Assembly: GCA_041390145.1 (NCBI GenBank)
Contig: JAWKQM010000007.1
Span: 124,001 to 188,000 of the forward strand
DNA: 64,000 bases
Source of the DNA: Gemmatimonadales bacterium
GTDB taxonomy: Bacteria; Gemmatimonadota; Gemmatimonadetes; Gemmatimonadales; GWC2-71-9
Direction of reading: 5' to 3'
Below, piece by piece: positions 50,636-59,727 of the stretch. Each line of letters starts with the position of its first letter. Position 1 is the stretch's first letter. The notes under the pieces were generated by a model. The model did not search any database, was not told the origin of the DNA, and saw nothing but the letters and a program-made list of their open reading frames with translations. A program made the translations under genes and the position numbers.

Positions 50636-53600
50636 CAGTCCGGGCTCCGGGGGGGGGCGGCCGCGCGGACCGCGGCCACCAGCTTGGCGGGCGTGAAGGG
50701 CTTCTGCAGGAAGGCACCCCACCCCTCGTTCGGTTCCCATCGTCCGCGCGTCGTCTCCGGATACCCGCTGGTAAACAGGACCGGGATCCCGGGTCGCCGG
50801 ATTTCGAGGTCGCGCGCGAGTTCCACCCCGGAGCGTCCGGGCATCACGACATCTGTGACGAGCAGGTCGATCGGCCCTTCCCACCGGGTGGCGACAAGCA
50901 TCGCCTCAGCGGCATGCTCCGCCACCAGCACAGTATAGCCCTCCTGCTCGAGGATCCGCTTCCCCAGCCGTCGGACGGCCTCTTCGTCCTCGACCAGGAG
51001 AATCGTTCCCGAGGTTCCGGGCGGCTGTGCTTCTCGACGGGGGATCGGTTCCTGCTCCTCGGCGTCGACCTCGGCGTCGACCCGCGGGAGGAAGATCCTG
51101 AAGGTCGCCCCCGCCCCCGGTTCACTCGTCACCCGAACAACGCCGCCACTCTGCCGGACGATGCCGTAGACCGTGGCGAGGCCGAGCCCCGTGCCCTGGC
51201 CCCGGCCCTTCGTGGTGAAGAAAGGCTCGAAGATCCGGTTCCGCGTCGCGTCGTCCATCCCGATCCCGGTGTCGCTCACGCTGAGCATGACGTAGGGGCC
51301 CGCCACGGCGGGACCCGCGTCATCCGGAACGACTTCCGTGTTGGCGGTGGCGACGGTGAGGCGTCCACCCGCCGGCATGGCGTCGCTGGCGTTCATCGCC
51401 AGGTTGACCAGGATCTGCTCGATCTGGCCGCGGTCGGCGCGAACCCGGCCCAGCTCGGGATCGAGCGACTGGACCAGCGTCACCTGCTCTCCCAGGATCC
51501 GGCGCAGCATCCGGTCGACGTTCGCCACGACGGCGTTCAGGTCGGTCACCTTCGGCTGCAGCACCTGCCGGCGCGAGTAGGCCAGCAGTTGCCGGGTGAG
51601 TGCGGCCGCCCGGTTGGCGGAACGCTTGATCTCTTCGAGGTCCTCCCGGTGCGGATCGTCGGCTCCAAGCTCGAGCAGGATCAGTTCGCTGGTGCTCAGG
51701 ATGGCGGTGAGCACGTTGTTGAAGTCATGCGCGATGCCACCCGCGAGCTGACCCACCGCTTCCATTTTCTGGGCCTGCGCCAGCTGCGCCTCCAGACGCT
51801 TCCGCTCGGAGAGGTCGGTCATGATGCCGACCATCCGACGAGGACGGGCATCGGCGTCCCACTCTACGACCCGGCCGCGGTCCAGGACCCAGGTCCAGCC
51901 CCCGTCTTTTGCGCGGAGGCGATGCTCGACCTCGTACACCGCCCGCTGACCATCGACATGCGCCTCGCGCGCCCGGTCGACGGCGGCCCGGTCATCCGGG
52001 TGGAGCCGGTGCTCCCATTCGCCGATGTCGTTCCCGATTTCCCCTGGTTCAAATCCCAGCAGGAGTGCCCAGCGTGGACTGAACTCGACCTCGCCGGTGC
52101 TCAGGTCCCAGTCCCAGGCGGCACCGCCAGCGGCTTCGAGGGCGAGGTCGAGACGTTCGGCGCTCTCCCGCGCGGCCAGCTCGCTTTGCAGCCGCTCCGT
52201 GATGTCACGGTAGTTCAGGACGATGGCGCCGATGGCGGGATGATGGAGCCAGTTGACGCCATCCACCTCATAGTGCCGCCAGCTCCCGTCCTTGTGGCGG
52301 ATGCGATGCGTGACGCGGACGGCCTGTCCCGGCGAGATCAGCGCCTCCTGCATCGTGTGCAGGGCCCCCCTCAGGTCGTCCGGGTGAACGAGTGAGAAGA
52401 CGCACACTCCGGTCAGGTCATCCTGGGTGTATCCGGTGATCCGGGTCGCCGACGGGGATTGAAAGAGGACCATTCCATCGGCGTCCATCAGCGTGATGGC
52501 ATCCCGGCTGTTCTCGATCAGGGCCCGGAACCGCTCCTGGTCCGCCTCACGCTGGCGACGTGTCTCGCGCTCAGTCGTGATGTCGCGGGCCACGACGATG
52601 ACGCTGTCCGGCCCGATCGGCGTGAAGGTGGCGTGGAACCAGCGTGTTTCGCCATCCAGCTCGAGATCGTAGTCGTGCGAGAGCGTGGTCCCGGCGGCGA
52701 GGGCATCGCGGATGAGGTCGATGGCCACCTGGGCGCGGTCGGCCGGGAGTACGTCGTGGACGCTCTTCCCGAGCATCTCGGTCGCGGGGCGGACGAGGAG
52801 TTCGGGGTGGTTGGGGGCGATCTGCAAGTACCGCCCCTCCCGGTCCAGCATCATCACCAGATCGGGGAGGGCGGTGACGAGGGCGCGCATCTCGGCTTCG
52901 GAGCGTCGCAGCGACTCCTGGGCCCGATGGCGCTCGGTGACATCCTCCACCAGGCCATCCATCACGTCTGGTCCGTCGAGACGGATGCTGAGGGAGACGC
53001 GTACCGGAGTGCCGTCGGCCCGGTTCATATCCACCTCGAAGTCCCGCACGCCGCCGTCCCGCTTCAGGATGCTCAGCATCCGCAACCGGTCAGTGGGGTC
53101 CTGGTAGCGTCGCTCGATCGGGGTGTCGCGCATTTCCTCGAGCGTCCGGTACCCCAGGATGCTGAGCGTCGCCGCGTTGGCTTCGATCGGCCGGCCTTGC
53201 ATGTCGGCGCGAAAGACGCCGAAATGGGTGTCGTCGAGGAGGCGCCGGAGCCGCCCCTGCAGCTGCTGGGACTGGTTGCGCTCGCGGGCCCAGTCCAGGG
53301 CCGAGCGCAGGGCCAGGCCGACGCGATGAGCGTCGTTGGCGACCCGGAGCAGGTAGTCATCCGCCCCGGCCCGCATCGTCTCCGCGATGGTGGTGGGGTC
53401 GGCGCCGTCTGCGAGCACGACGATGGCCGCCTCGGGCCACCGCTCTCGCAGGGCGGGCAGCAGGTCCTGCCAGGTGCAATCCGCGAACCTGAGGGCGAGC
53501 AGGATCCCGTCGAACCGCGCGGTGTCCGGGAGCGTGGCGACGTCCCCCGCGCCCGCCGGCGCCGTCACGTCGAACCCGCCGGCCTCGGTCAGTGAGGCCG

Positions 53601-53661
53601 CCAGCAGGTCCCGTTCGTGCTCGTCGTCGTCAATGATGAGCGCCCGGAAGGGAACGGTCAT
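50635..53661 (-). CDS. Hybrid sensor histidine kinase with degenerate N-terminal receiver, PAS domains and C-terminal receiver
   Basis: A 1008-residue soluble protein: receiver-like domain (1-125), four PAS/PAC domains (about 140-260, 280-390, 395-510 and 515-640), a HisKA domain with GGIAHDFNNVLTAIL (phospho-His), HATPase with NLAMNASDAM, DTGIGM and GTGLGLATVYG, and a C-terminal receiver with LLVEDEE and DLLVTDVVMPG (phospho-Asp). The N-terminal receiver has FDGILLAL where the phospho-acceptor Asp should be, so Ala replaces it. No membrane helix: a cytoplasmic sensor. The signal is unknown. Confidence 0.9.
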   Translation of the reverse strand: MTVPFRALIIDDDEHERDLLAASLTEAGGFDVTAPAGAGDVATLPDTARFDGILLALRFADCTWQDLLPALRERWPEAAIVVLADGADPTTIAETMRAGADDYLLRVANDAHRVGLALRSALDWARERNQSQQLQGRLRRLLDDTHFGVFRADMQGRPIEANAATLSILGYRTLEEMRDTPIERRYQDPTDRLRMLSILKRDGGVRDFEVDMNRADGTPVRVSLSIRLDGPDVMDGLVEDVTERHRAQESLRRSEAEMRALVTALPDLVMMLDREGRYLQIAPNHPELLVRPATEMLGKSVHDVLPADRAQVAIDLIRDALAAGTTLSHDYDLELDGETRWFHATFTPIGPDSVIVVARDITTERETRRQREADQERFRALIENSRDAITLMDADGMVLFQSPSATRITGYTQDDLTGVCVFSLVHPDDLRGALHTMQEALISPGQAVRVTHRIRHKDGSWRHYEVDGVNWLHHPAIGAIVLNYRDITERLQSELAARESAERLDLALEAAGGAAWDWDLSTGEVEFSPRWALLLGFEPGEIGNDIGEWEHRLHPDDRAAVDRAREAHVDGQRAVYEVEHRLRAKDGGWTWVLDRGRVVEWDADARPRRMVGIMTDLSERKRLEAQLAQAQKMEAVGQLAGGIAHDFNNVLTAILSTSELILLELGADDPHREDLEEIKRSANRAAALTRQLLAYSRRQVLQPKVTDLNAVVANVDRMLRRILGEQVTLVQSLDPELGRVRADRGQIEQILVNLAMNASDAMPAGGRLTVATANTEVVPDDAGPAVAGPYVMLSVSDTGIGMDDATRNRIFEPFFTTKGRGQGTGLGLATVYGIVRQSGGVVRVTSEPGAGATFRIFLPRVDAEVDAEEQEPIPRREAQPPGTSGTILLVEDEEAVRRLGKRILEQEGYTVLVAEHAAEAMLVATRWEGPIDLLVTDVVMPGRSGVELARDLEIRRPGIPVLFTSGYPETTRGRWEPNEGWGAFLQKPFTPAKLVAAVRAAAPPRSPD

Positions 53662-53780
53662 TGAGATCCAGGGTGAGGGTCGCGAGAGGCGACCCATATT
53701 CTACACCGGACGGGGGCAGCGCGTCATGCTGGGCGGGCATGGCGGGCAGCGCAGGAGTGGGGAGCCGAAGACGGCTCCTA

Positions 53781-53828
53781 TTGACAGCTTGACACGAAAG
53801 ATTTAGTGTATCGCAACACCAACACACT
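53781..53828 (+). promoter_or_regulatory. Promoter and YtrA-type operator upstream of the gntR-type gene
   Basis: TTGACA (53781-53786) is 17 bases from TAGTGT (53804-53809), a plausible -35/-10 pair. AGTGT (53805-53809) and ACACT (53824-53828) form an inverted repeat with a 14-base spacer that covers the -10 and start point, as in operators of YtrA-subfamily GntR repressors. Confidence 0.6.
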
Positions 53829-53834
53829 GGAATC

Positions 53835-54215
53835 ATGTTCGAACACCTCGATCCGGCCCTGCCGACCCCCCTGTATGCCCAGCTCGCTGAGCGGCTTCGT
53901 GCCGCCATAGCATCAGGGGAACTCGTTGCTGGGGAAGCGCTTCCGTCGGTTCGCCAGCTCGCGGTGAAGCTGCGATTGAATCCCGGAACGGTGGTTCAGG
54001 CATACCGGGAGCTGGAGCGAAGCGGTCTGGTAGAGCTCCGGCAGGGCTCGGGAACCTACGTGCGCACATTGAGCTCGAGCAGGCGGGCGGCCGAACAGTC
54101 AGCGGTTGCGGCGCGGCTCGCCAACGAAATGCTGGCGCGAGGTGTGGGGCTGGGGTTGTCAGGGGAAGACTTGCTGAAGGCGCTCCGAACCGCGTTGGGG
54201 GAGGACCATCGATGA
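53835..54215 (+). CDS. GntR-family regulator, YtrA subfamily
   Basis: A 126-residue protein: N-terminal GntR winged helix (PALPTPLYAQLAERLRAAIA, GEALPSVRQLAVKLRLNPGTV, ELERSGLVELRQGSGTYV) and only a short C-terminal dimerisation tail, the hallmark of the YtrA subfamily. Such regulators repress a downstream ABC transporter and often respond to cell-wall stress. The stop overlaps the ABC ATPase start (ATGA). Confidence 0.9.
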   Translation: MFEHLDPALPTPLYAQLAERLRAAIASGELVAGEALPSVRQLAVKLRLNPGTVVQAYRELERSGLVELRQGSGTYVRTLSSSRRAAEQSAVAARLANEMLARGVGLGLSGEDLLKALRTALGEDHR

Positions 54216-55108
54216 CGGACACGATTCAGATTCGCGGGCTCTCGTATCAGGTGCAGGGGTTCGCACTCCGGGACTTGAACCTGACGGTGCCGGCGGGCGC
54301 GGTGTACGGTTTTCTTGGCCCGAATGGCGCCGGCAAGACCACGACCATTCGGCTCCTCCTCGGCCTGCTGCGTCCGGAAGCCGGACAAATCAGGGTATTC
54401 GGCGAAGATGTGCCCCGGGACATCGTCTCCATTCTGGGTCGCATCGGATACGTCCCGGAACGACCCCACCTCTACCCCAACCTGACGGTCGCCCAGGCGG
54501 TCCGGCTTCATGCCGCGTTCCATCGGCGGTTTGACCATGCGGCAGCGAAGAACCTTGCCGCCCGATTCGGCCTGCCGATGGACCGCGTCCTCTCCCGTTT
54601 GTCGAAAGGGGAAATGGGCAAGGCGATGATCCTCCTCGCGCTGGCCCAGCGCCCTGACTTGTTGGTCCTCGATGAGCCAACCGACGGGCTCGACCCCGTC
54701 GTTCGACGCGAGGCGCTGCACGCGATCCTGGACTACGTGACGGAGACTGGCGCCACGGTGCTGATCTCCAGCCACCTCGTTCATGAGCTCGAGCGCTTCT
54801 GCGACTGGATTGGCGTGCTCGACCAAGGAACGATTGTGGCCGAGTTGCCGATGCATGATTTCAAATCGGGGCTCAAGCGCCTGCGGGTTACCGCCGGCAC
54901 CTCACCGGCCGAAGCGCCCTTCTCCGTGATTACGCGGGGCGATGCAGGGATCGGCGGCGAGGTGTGGACGGTGCGCGGATGGCAGCCGGAGATGGCCTCC
55001 TGGTTCGGCGATGCGCACCCGCTCAGGGAGGTCATGGATCTGGATCTGGAAGAGGCGTTCGTGGAACTGCTCCGCAGCGCCCGCAACCCCAGCGGCCGGG
55101 AGGCGTGA
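54212..55108 (+). CDS. ABC transporter ATP-binding protein, YtrB-like
   Basis: A 298-residue ATPase: GPNGAGKTT (about residues 36-44), a variant signature LSKGEMGKAMIL in place of LSGGQ, LLVLDEPTDGLDP (Walker B) and LISSHLVHELE (H-loop). The C-terminal ~70 residues are an extension seen in related export ATPases. It is coupled to the regulator and to the permease gene (TGATG). Substrate unknown. Confidence 0.9.
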   Translation: MTDTIQIRGLSYQVQGFALRDLNLTVPAGAVYGFLGPNGAGKTTTIRLLLGLLRPEAGQIRVFGEDVPRDIVSILGRIGYVPERPHLYPNLTVAQAVRLHAAFHRRFDHAAAKNLAARFGLPMDRVLSRLSKGEMGKAMILLALAQRPDLLVLDEPTDGLDPVVRREALHAILDYVTETGATVLISSHLVHELERFCDWIGVLDQGTIVAELPMHDFKSGLKRLRVTAGTSPAEAPFSVITRGDAGIGGEVWTVRGWQPEMASWFGDAHPLREVMDLDLEEAFVELLRSARNPSGREA

Positions 55109-55761
55109 TGTTCAGGGCCCTTCTCTGGACGCAGTGGCGCGAGAGCCGGATCGGCGTGCTCCTGTTGGCTGCCATTGCGCTCGTGATTCCGGTGCTCTCG
55201 CTCAACACGGTCGGCCCGGCGACCGAACCGTGGCATGCCTGGGACTTGCTGTCCGCTTCCATGCGATGGAGTGCCAGCTACCCGATTGTTGCCCTCGTGG
55301 CCGCCGTCGTGCTGGCGACCGGCGCCTGGCGCCCGGATCATCGTACCAAGCATGTCTATGCCCTCGCGCTGCCAATCCGTCGTTCCCGCTACCTCCTGCT
55401 TCGCTATGGCGCGGGGCTGACACTCCTCCTCGGCATTGGCGTCGCACTCCTGGCTGGCGCGACCATCGCCGCGCTCCGCGTGACGGTGCCGCCGCTGCTG
55501 CACGCCTATCCGGTGGGGCTTGCGCTTCGGTTCTGCATGGCCGGACTCGTCGCGTACACCCTGCTCTTTTCGGTGGCCGGATTGACGCCGAGGGCGGCGC
55601 GGTTGCTTGCCGCGTTTCTCCTCCTTCTCATCATCGCGTCGCTCGTGGCGGACCTCCTCGCCCTCGGCTGGAATCCGGTGGAGAGGGCGATGGACGCATT
55701 GCTCAGTCCCTATAGCCCGCTCTCGATCTTCCGGGCGCGCTGGATGCTCATCGATGTGTAG
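55108..55761 (+). CDS. ABC transporter permease, five to six helices
   Basis: A 217-residue membrane protein: helices at about residues 15-34, 55-73, 96-116, 131-150 and 155-180. It begins MFRALLWTQWRESRIGVLLL, typical of short ABC-2-like permeases. It is coupled to the ATPase gene at 55108 and overlaps the next start by 8 bases. With the ATPase it would form an exporter or a sensor for the GntR regulator. Confidence 0.78.
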   Translation: MFRALLWTQWRESRIGVLLLAAIALVIPVLSLNTVGPATEPWHAWDLLSASMRWSASYPIVALVAAVVLATGAWRPDHRTKHVYALALPIRRSRYLLLRYGAGLTLLLGIGVALLAGATIAALRVTVPPLLHAYPVGLALRFCMAGLVAYTLLFSVAGLTPRAARLLAAFLLLLIIASLVADLLALGWNPVERAMDALLSPYSPLSIFRARWMLIDV

Positions 55762-56782
55762 GCGTTGGGGGTGGGCCGCGATGATTGCCTTGCTCTGGGC
55801 CAATCCCGTGGCCGCACAGGACCAGGCCTCCGCCCTGCTTCGGGTGGAGGCGCAGCTCGACTCAATCGGGCGCGTCGCCGAGCGTCGCGACAGCGTCTTT
55901 GCGGCGGCCAGCCGCACCGACACTGCCGTGGCCGGCGGCCTTCGTGTCGCTACGCCCCGGCAGTTCCGACCGCTTGCGCAGGCGGCGGCTGACCAGGCAT
56001 GGGCGCTGCTCGTGCGCCGGTTCGGGACCTCAGTGACATCGCGGGCCACGATTCCTGTGATCCAATTTGGCGACGCCAGCTCGGCTCCATCGCCGGACGC
56101 GGACACGTCAGAGATCGCGAGGTCACTGGAACAGTCGGCTTCGCAGGCGATCTGGCGCCAGCAGGGCGAGGCGTTCACGGAGTGGCTGGGGGGCAACCTT
56201 TCGGGAGTTGAGCTGCCCGCGAGCGACAGGGCGATCATCGCCCAGGAGCTGCTGCGCATTCCCGCTCGGCCGAATCGTGCCTGCTACCAGGGAGACGCGG
56301 CGGCGTGCGCGGTGTCGCTTGGCCTCCGGGCGGGGCCGGACACCCTCGCGGAGTGGTACCTGCCGGAGGCCTGGCCCCGACTCGCGACGATGGTCGGCGG
56401 GCAGCTCTCCGGGCTCGAGACGGTGTCGAAGCAGCAGTGCGAACAAACGGGAGATTCCGCGGCATGCCGCGCGATTCTTACGCCGGCCCATGTCCTGTTG
56501 CCGGTCAGCGTCGGAGGGCGGCGCTTTCTCCTGCAGGAGGCGCTTGATGCCGGAGGCGATGGCGCGTTCGAGCGGTTGACGTCAGCAGGAGATCTTGCGC
56601 TGGCGGATCGCCTGTCGAACGCCGCGGGATTGCCGCTCGACTCGCTGCTCTCGCGCTGGAGTACCGCAATCCGCGCGGGGGCTCCACATGGTCCCGCACG
56701 ACCTGCGTGGGAACTGTTTCTGGCTGCAGCCTGGTCCGCCCTGCTCCTCGCGGTGGTGCTCGGAGGTCCCCGATGGCGGTGA
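55754..56782 (+). CDS. Exported protein of unknown function in the ABC operon
   Basis: A 342-residue protein with a signal peptide (AAMIALLWANPVAAQ), a ~300-residue largely helical extracytoplasmic region and a C-terminal membrane helix (FLAAAWSALLLAVVLGG). Four Cys (RACYQGDAAAC, QQCEQTGDSAAC) in two pairs may form disulfides. I start at ATG 55754, which overlaps the permease stop by 8 bases. I recognise no family. Its C-tail anchor and position suggest a substrate-facing partner of the ABC transporter. Confidence 0.6.
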   Translation: MCRRWGWAAMIALLWANPVAAQDQASALLRVEAQLDSIGRVAERRDSVFAAASRTDTAVAGGLRVATPRQFRPLAQAAADQAWALLVRRFGTSVTSRATIPVIQFGDASSAPSPDADTSEIARSLEQSASQAIWRQQGEAFTEWLGGNLSGVELPASDRAIIAQELLRIPARPNRACYQGDAAACAVSLGLRAGPDTLAEWYLPEAWPRLATMVGGQLSGLETVSKQQCEQTGDSAACRAILTPAHVLLPVSVGGRRFLLQEALDAGGDGAFERLTSAGDLALADRLSNAAGLPLDSLLSRWSTAIRAGAPHGPARPAWELFLAAAWSALLLAVVLGGPRWR

Positions 56783-57969
56783 GCAATCGGCTCCTTGGCT
56801 TCTTGGCCGGACTGGCCGTCGTTCTGGCGTGCTGGTCGCTCTTCGACGAGGCGAGCGCTGTCATGAATGCCCGGCGGTGGACGGCCGAGGAGGACACCCA
56901 CCGGATGGCGTTGCGGGACTCGGCGTACCGGCTTGGGCTTCAGGTTCGCACTGCGTTGGTGCGCGACCGGGTGGACTCGGCGCTTAAGAGCTATCCGCCA
57001 GATGAGGCGCCACCTGTGATTGTCATCGGCAATGAGGCGCCCACGGCCGCCGCACTGGCGGAGAGCTTGTTTGCCACGCTCCCCGCACCGTCCGGGGCAG
57101 AACATGCGATGCGATTGGCGATTGTTGAAAGGAAATCGCCAGACAGGTGGCCGGCCGGGACGATCACCTCCTTCGCGTTGCTTCCCTCGACTCCCGCTGA
57201 CGATGGGTGCACGGTGGTGCGCATCGCCGCATCAAAGGACAGCGCGTTGAGCGGGTTCGAGGCGAGGTACTGGCGGGACGCCCCGTTCGAGGGCGCGGCT
57301 GGGCCGTGCTGGTTCCTCACGCGGTTCGGGGCGCCGGGACCAGAGGTCAGGAAGTGGCTGGACTCTCGCTACTGGGATGTGGCCGGCAGCATTCCCCCGA
57401 ATGATCGGCGGCTGGTTTACGGTGAGGAGGACCTCCGCGACACCGGGGTGTTCGAGCGATTGTTCGGAAGCGTGGCGGCGAAATTCTACGGTGAGTCGGT
57501 TACCCTCGAGGGGTGTGCGGGGCGGCGTCCGGAACTGTGCGAGGCGTCGTTCCTCGCGTCGCCCTATCCGGCCGGCCTCCTCCCGGAGGGAGTTGTCGGC
57601 AACAATCGCTTCAATGGTTACATGCTCTTTCGAAACGAGGGGTCGCCGTTTGCGTTCTATGCGGTCACCGGTTCGATGCTGGGTGTGCCGCGAGCGGCCT
57701 CGGAGGCGCTGCTGGCAATGATGCTCGACGACCTCGGCCCGGCCCGGTTCACGGAGTTCTGGACCAGCCAGGCGCCGGTGGCCGAGGCTTTCGAGTCAGT
57801 GGCGGGGATGTCGCTGGGGGACTGGTACCGCATCCAATTGCGGCGCCAGATGGCGGCGGCTGGCGTGTCCGAGCCCCGGGAGGCCACCTTCTGGCCCTCG
57901 GCGCTCGGCATCCTGGCCCTGGCATTGGGGACCGTGTTCTGGCGCGCGGGGCGGCGGCAGCTGTTTTAG
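56773..57969 (+). CDS. Second membrane-anchored protein of unknown function in the ABC operon
   Basis: A 398-residue protein with one N-terminal helix (LLGFLAGLAVVLACWSLF), a large extracytoplasmic region with Cys in DDGCTVV, GPCWFL, LEGCAGRRPELCEAS, and a C-terminal helix (SALGILALALGTVFW). The same N- and C-anchor layout as its upstream neighbour. ATG 56773 has GGAGGT; it overlaps the upstream stop by 10 bases. No family recognised; a peptidase-like role cannot be supported as no HExxH is present. Confidence 0.6.
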   Translation: MAVSNRLLGFLAGLAVVLACWSLFDEASAVMNARRWTAEEDTHRMALRDSAYRLGLQVRTALVRDRVDSALKSYPPDEAPPVIVIGNEAPTAAALAESLFATLPAPSGAEHAMRLAIVERKSPDRWPAGTITSFALLPSTPADDGCTVVRIAASKDSALSGFEARYWRDAPFEGAAGPCWFLTRFGAPGPEVRKWLDSRYWDVAGSIPPNDRRLVYGEEDLRDTGVFERLFGSVAAKFYGESVTLEGCAGRRPELCEASFLASPYPAGLLPEGVVGNNRFNGYMLFRNEGSPFAFYAVTGSMLGVPRAASEALLAMMLDDLGPARFTEFWTSQAPVAEAFESVAGMSLGDWYRIQLRRQMAAAGVSEPREATFWPSALGILALALGTVFWRAGRRQLF

Positions 57970-57972
57970 GCG

Positions 57973-58371
57973 CTACTTCGCCCCCGGATGACTCAGCGTC
58001 CACACGTACGCCGCCACCGCCTTCACCTGGTCCGGATTGATGCCGCTGCCACCCTTCGGCGGCATGGGGACGCCATTGCTGGACTCTTTCTGCGGGACGC
58101 CGGTCGTAATCTGCTGGACAATTTCCTCGTACGTGCCCTTGGAGTGGAGCCAGACGTTGTCCGTCAGGTTCGCACCCACGCCACCCTTGCCGTCGATCCC
58201 GTGGCAGACCGAACACATGCCCTGGCCCTTGAAGATTGAGGCGCCCTGGGCGACCATGGCCGGGGTGACGCCGGCCGGGAGCGGTGTCGGCGTCTCGGCC
58301 TGCGCGTGCCCGCTGGTTGCGGCACACATCAGGAGGGCACTGGCGGTACCAAGGATACGATAGATGAACAT
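57973..58371 (-). CDS. Class I cytochrome c
   Basis: A 132-residue exported protein: signal peptide to about GHAQ, heme site MCSVCHGIDG, and a Met ligand candidate in GVPMPPKGG. The fold is a small mono-heme cytochrome c. It shares the minus strand with, and follows after 11 bases, a porin-like protein that also carries a CxxCH motif. It may relay electrons to or from that protein or the ctaC-type oxidase. Confidence 0.9.
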   Translation of the reverse strand: MFIYRILGTASALLMCAATSGHAQAETPTPLPAGVTPAMVAQGASIFKGQGMCSVCHGIDGKGGVGANLTDNVWLHSKGTYEEIVQQITTGVPQKESSNGVPMPPKGGSGINPDQVKAVAAYVWTLSHPGAK

Positions 58372-58382
58372 GACGACCTTTC

Positions 58383-59591
58383 TTAGAACGCCGTAGTGAA
58401 CCCGGCAGTCACGCGATTGAGCTCGTTGTTGAAGTCATAGCCATACTCGCCATACAGCCGGAAGTTCCGGTAGACGAGGTATCCGCCGCCGACAGCGATC
58501 GACTCGTATTCGTCCACGCCGACCGGCACTCCGGTCTTCACGTTCAGGACAGGAGCACTCGCATCAATGTAGTTGTACAGCCCGTAGCCGTACCACCGGC
58601 TCCCCGCCGGGCGCGCAAGCAGCTCCGCAAACCCACCCTTGGTGTCGACGGTCGCTTCGCCGGGAATGAAGTCCGCTTCCGTGTCCGTCCGGGCGATGTA
58701 CTGCAGGTTCAACTGGAGGAGCCCCGCCCCGAAGGTGGCGTCGGCGCCCCACATGGAAATGGCGTTGCTCTGGTCCGGGACCCCGTAGGCCTCGCCGTTC
58801 TGGTGGCCCGTATACCCCATCAGGCCGAGACGGGCGTGGCTCCCGAGGTCGCGACTGATGTGCCCGAAGAGGTTCTTGTTGGCATCGTTGTCGTACCGGA
58901 ACAGGTCGTTGGCCGCCGGGATGCCATCGCCGTTGACCAGCGTGCCAGTGATCGTGAACCCGGCCAGATCGGCGGAGGCCATGAAGCCGCGATCATAAGT
59001 CAGGTTGGCGGGCTGGAGGCCGACGAGCACCTTGTAGATCGCGTAGTCCATCACTTCCAGCCGAAGTTCCCGCTTGAAGATCGGATCCGAGACCTGGAAC
59101 TGGCCGACCGCCAGGTCCACCGGCTTGCCGCCGATGTCGTTCCAGTAGATGAACGCATCCTCCACACCCGCCACTTCGCCACGCTCCGCCATCAGGAAGT
59201 AGATGTAGTAGGAGAGCTTCTTCCCCAGGGTTCCCCCGGAGAGAATCTTCAACGTGTATGGCATCTGGAAATCGGTGGCCGCTTTCCCGTCCGAATAGAG
59301 CTGCGCGTAGGCATCGAGACGGATCGCCAGGGGCAGGCTCGCGGGGAGGGTCAGGAGGTCGTCGCCGGTGGCGATCGTGTCCCGCGGCTCTTCGTCAAAG
59401 GCCATGCGGAACCCGTTGCCGGCGAACTGGTTTCCGAAGTCTGTCAGGGCGGGGAAGGGGTTGTGGCAGAGTTGGCAGCTGACGCGGTACTTCCGTGCAA
59501 AGGCGGGAATGGCCGCGGCGCTTGTCGGGGCCAGGGTGGTGAGCCCCAAGCCGAGGATGCTCCCAAGTACAGCCTGACGAAATAGCGACAT
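58383..59591 (-). CDS. Porin-like outer-membrane protein with N-terminal CxxCH heme motif
   Basis: A 402-residue exported protein. After the signal peptide, residues ~30-55 hold FARKYRVSCQLCHNPFPALT, a single c-type heme site, and the remaining ~340 residues are an amphipathic beta-barrel ending in Phe (TAGFTTAF). GGAGGGGGT precedes ATG 59591. Similar heme-porin-like proteins occur near cytochrome c genes in several phyla. It could pass electrons across the outer membrane, or the motif could be structural. It is coupled to the cytochrome c gene. Confidence 0.78.
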   Translation of the reverse strand: MSLFRQAVLGSILGLGLTTLAPTSAAAIPAFARKYRVSCQLCHNPFPALTDFGNQFAGNGFRMAFDEEPRDTIATGDDLLTLPASLPLAIRLDAYAQLYSDGKAATDFQMPYTLKILSGGTLGKKLSYYIYFLMAERGEVAGVEDAFIYWNDIGGKPVDLAVGQFQVSDPIFKRELRLEVMDYAIYKVLVGLQPANLTYDRGFMASADLAGFTITGTLVNGDGIPAANDLFRYDNDANKNLFGHISRDLGSHARLGLMGYTGHQNGEAYGVPDQSNAISMWGADATFGAGLLQLNLQYIARTDTEADFIPGEATVDTKGGFAELLARPAGSRWYGYGLYNYIDASAPVLNVKTGVPVGVDEYESIAVGGGYLVYRNFRLYGEYGYDFNNELNRVTAGFTTAF

Positions 59592-59727
59592 ACCCCCTCC
59601 ATGATGGTTGTCCGGCTGTGGTATGCCGGCCCGCCCTCGCACTCGAAGTGTCACTCAGCTGGAAGAATGGCAGGTCAATCGTGAAGGAATGCCTAATGTG
59701 AACTGAAGAGTTGTCCGGGGAGTGGAC

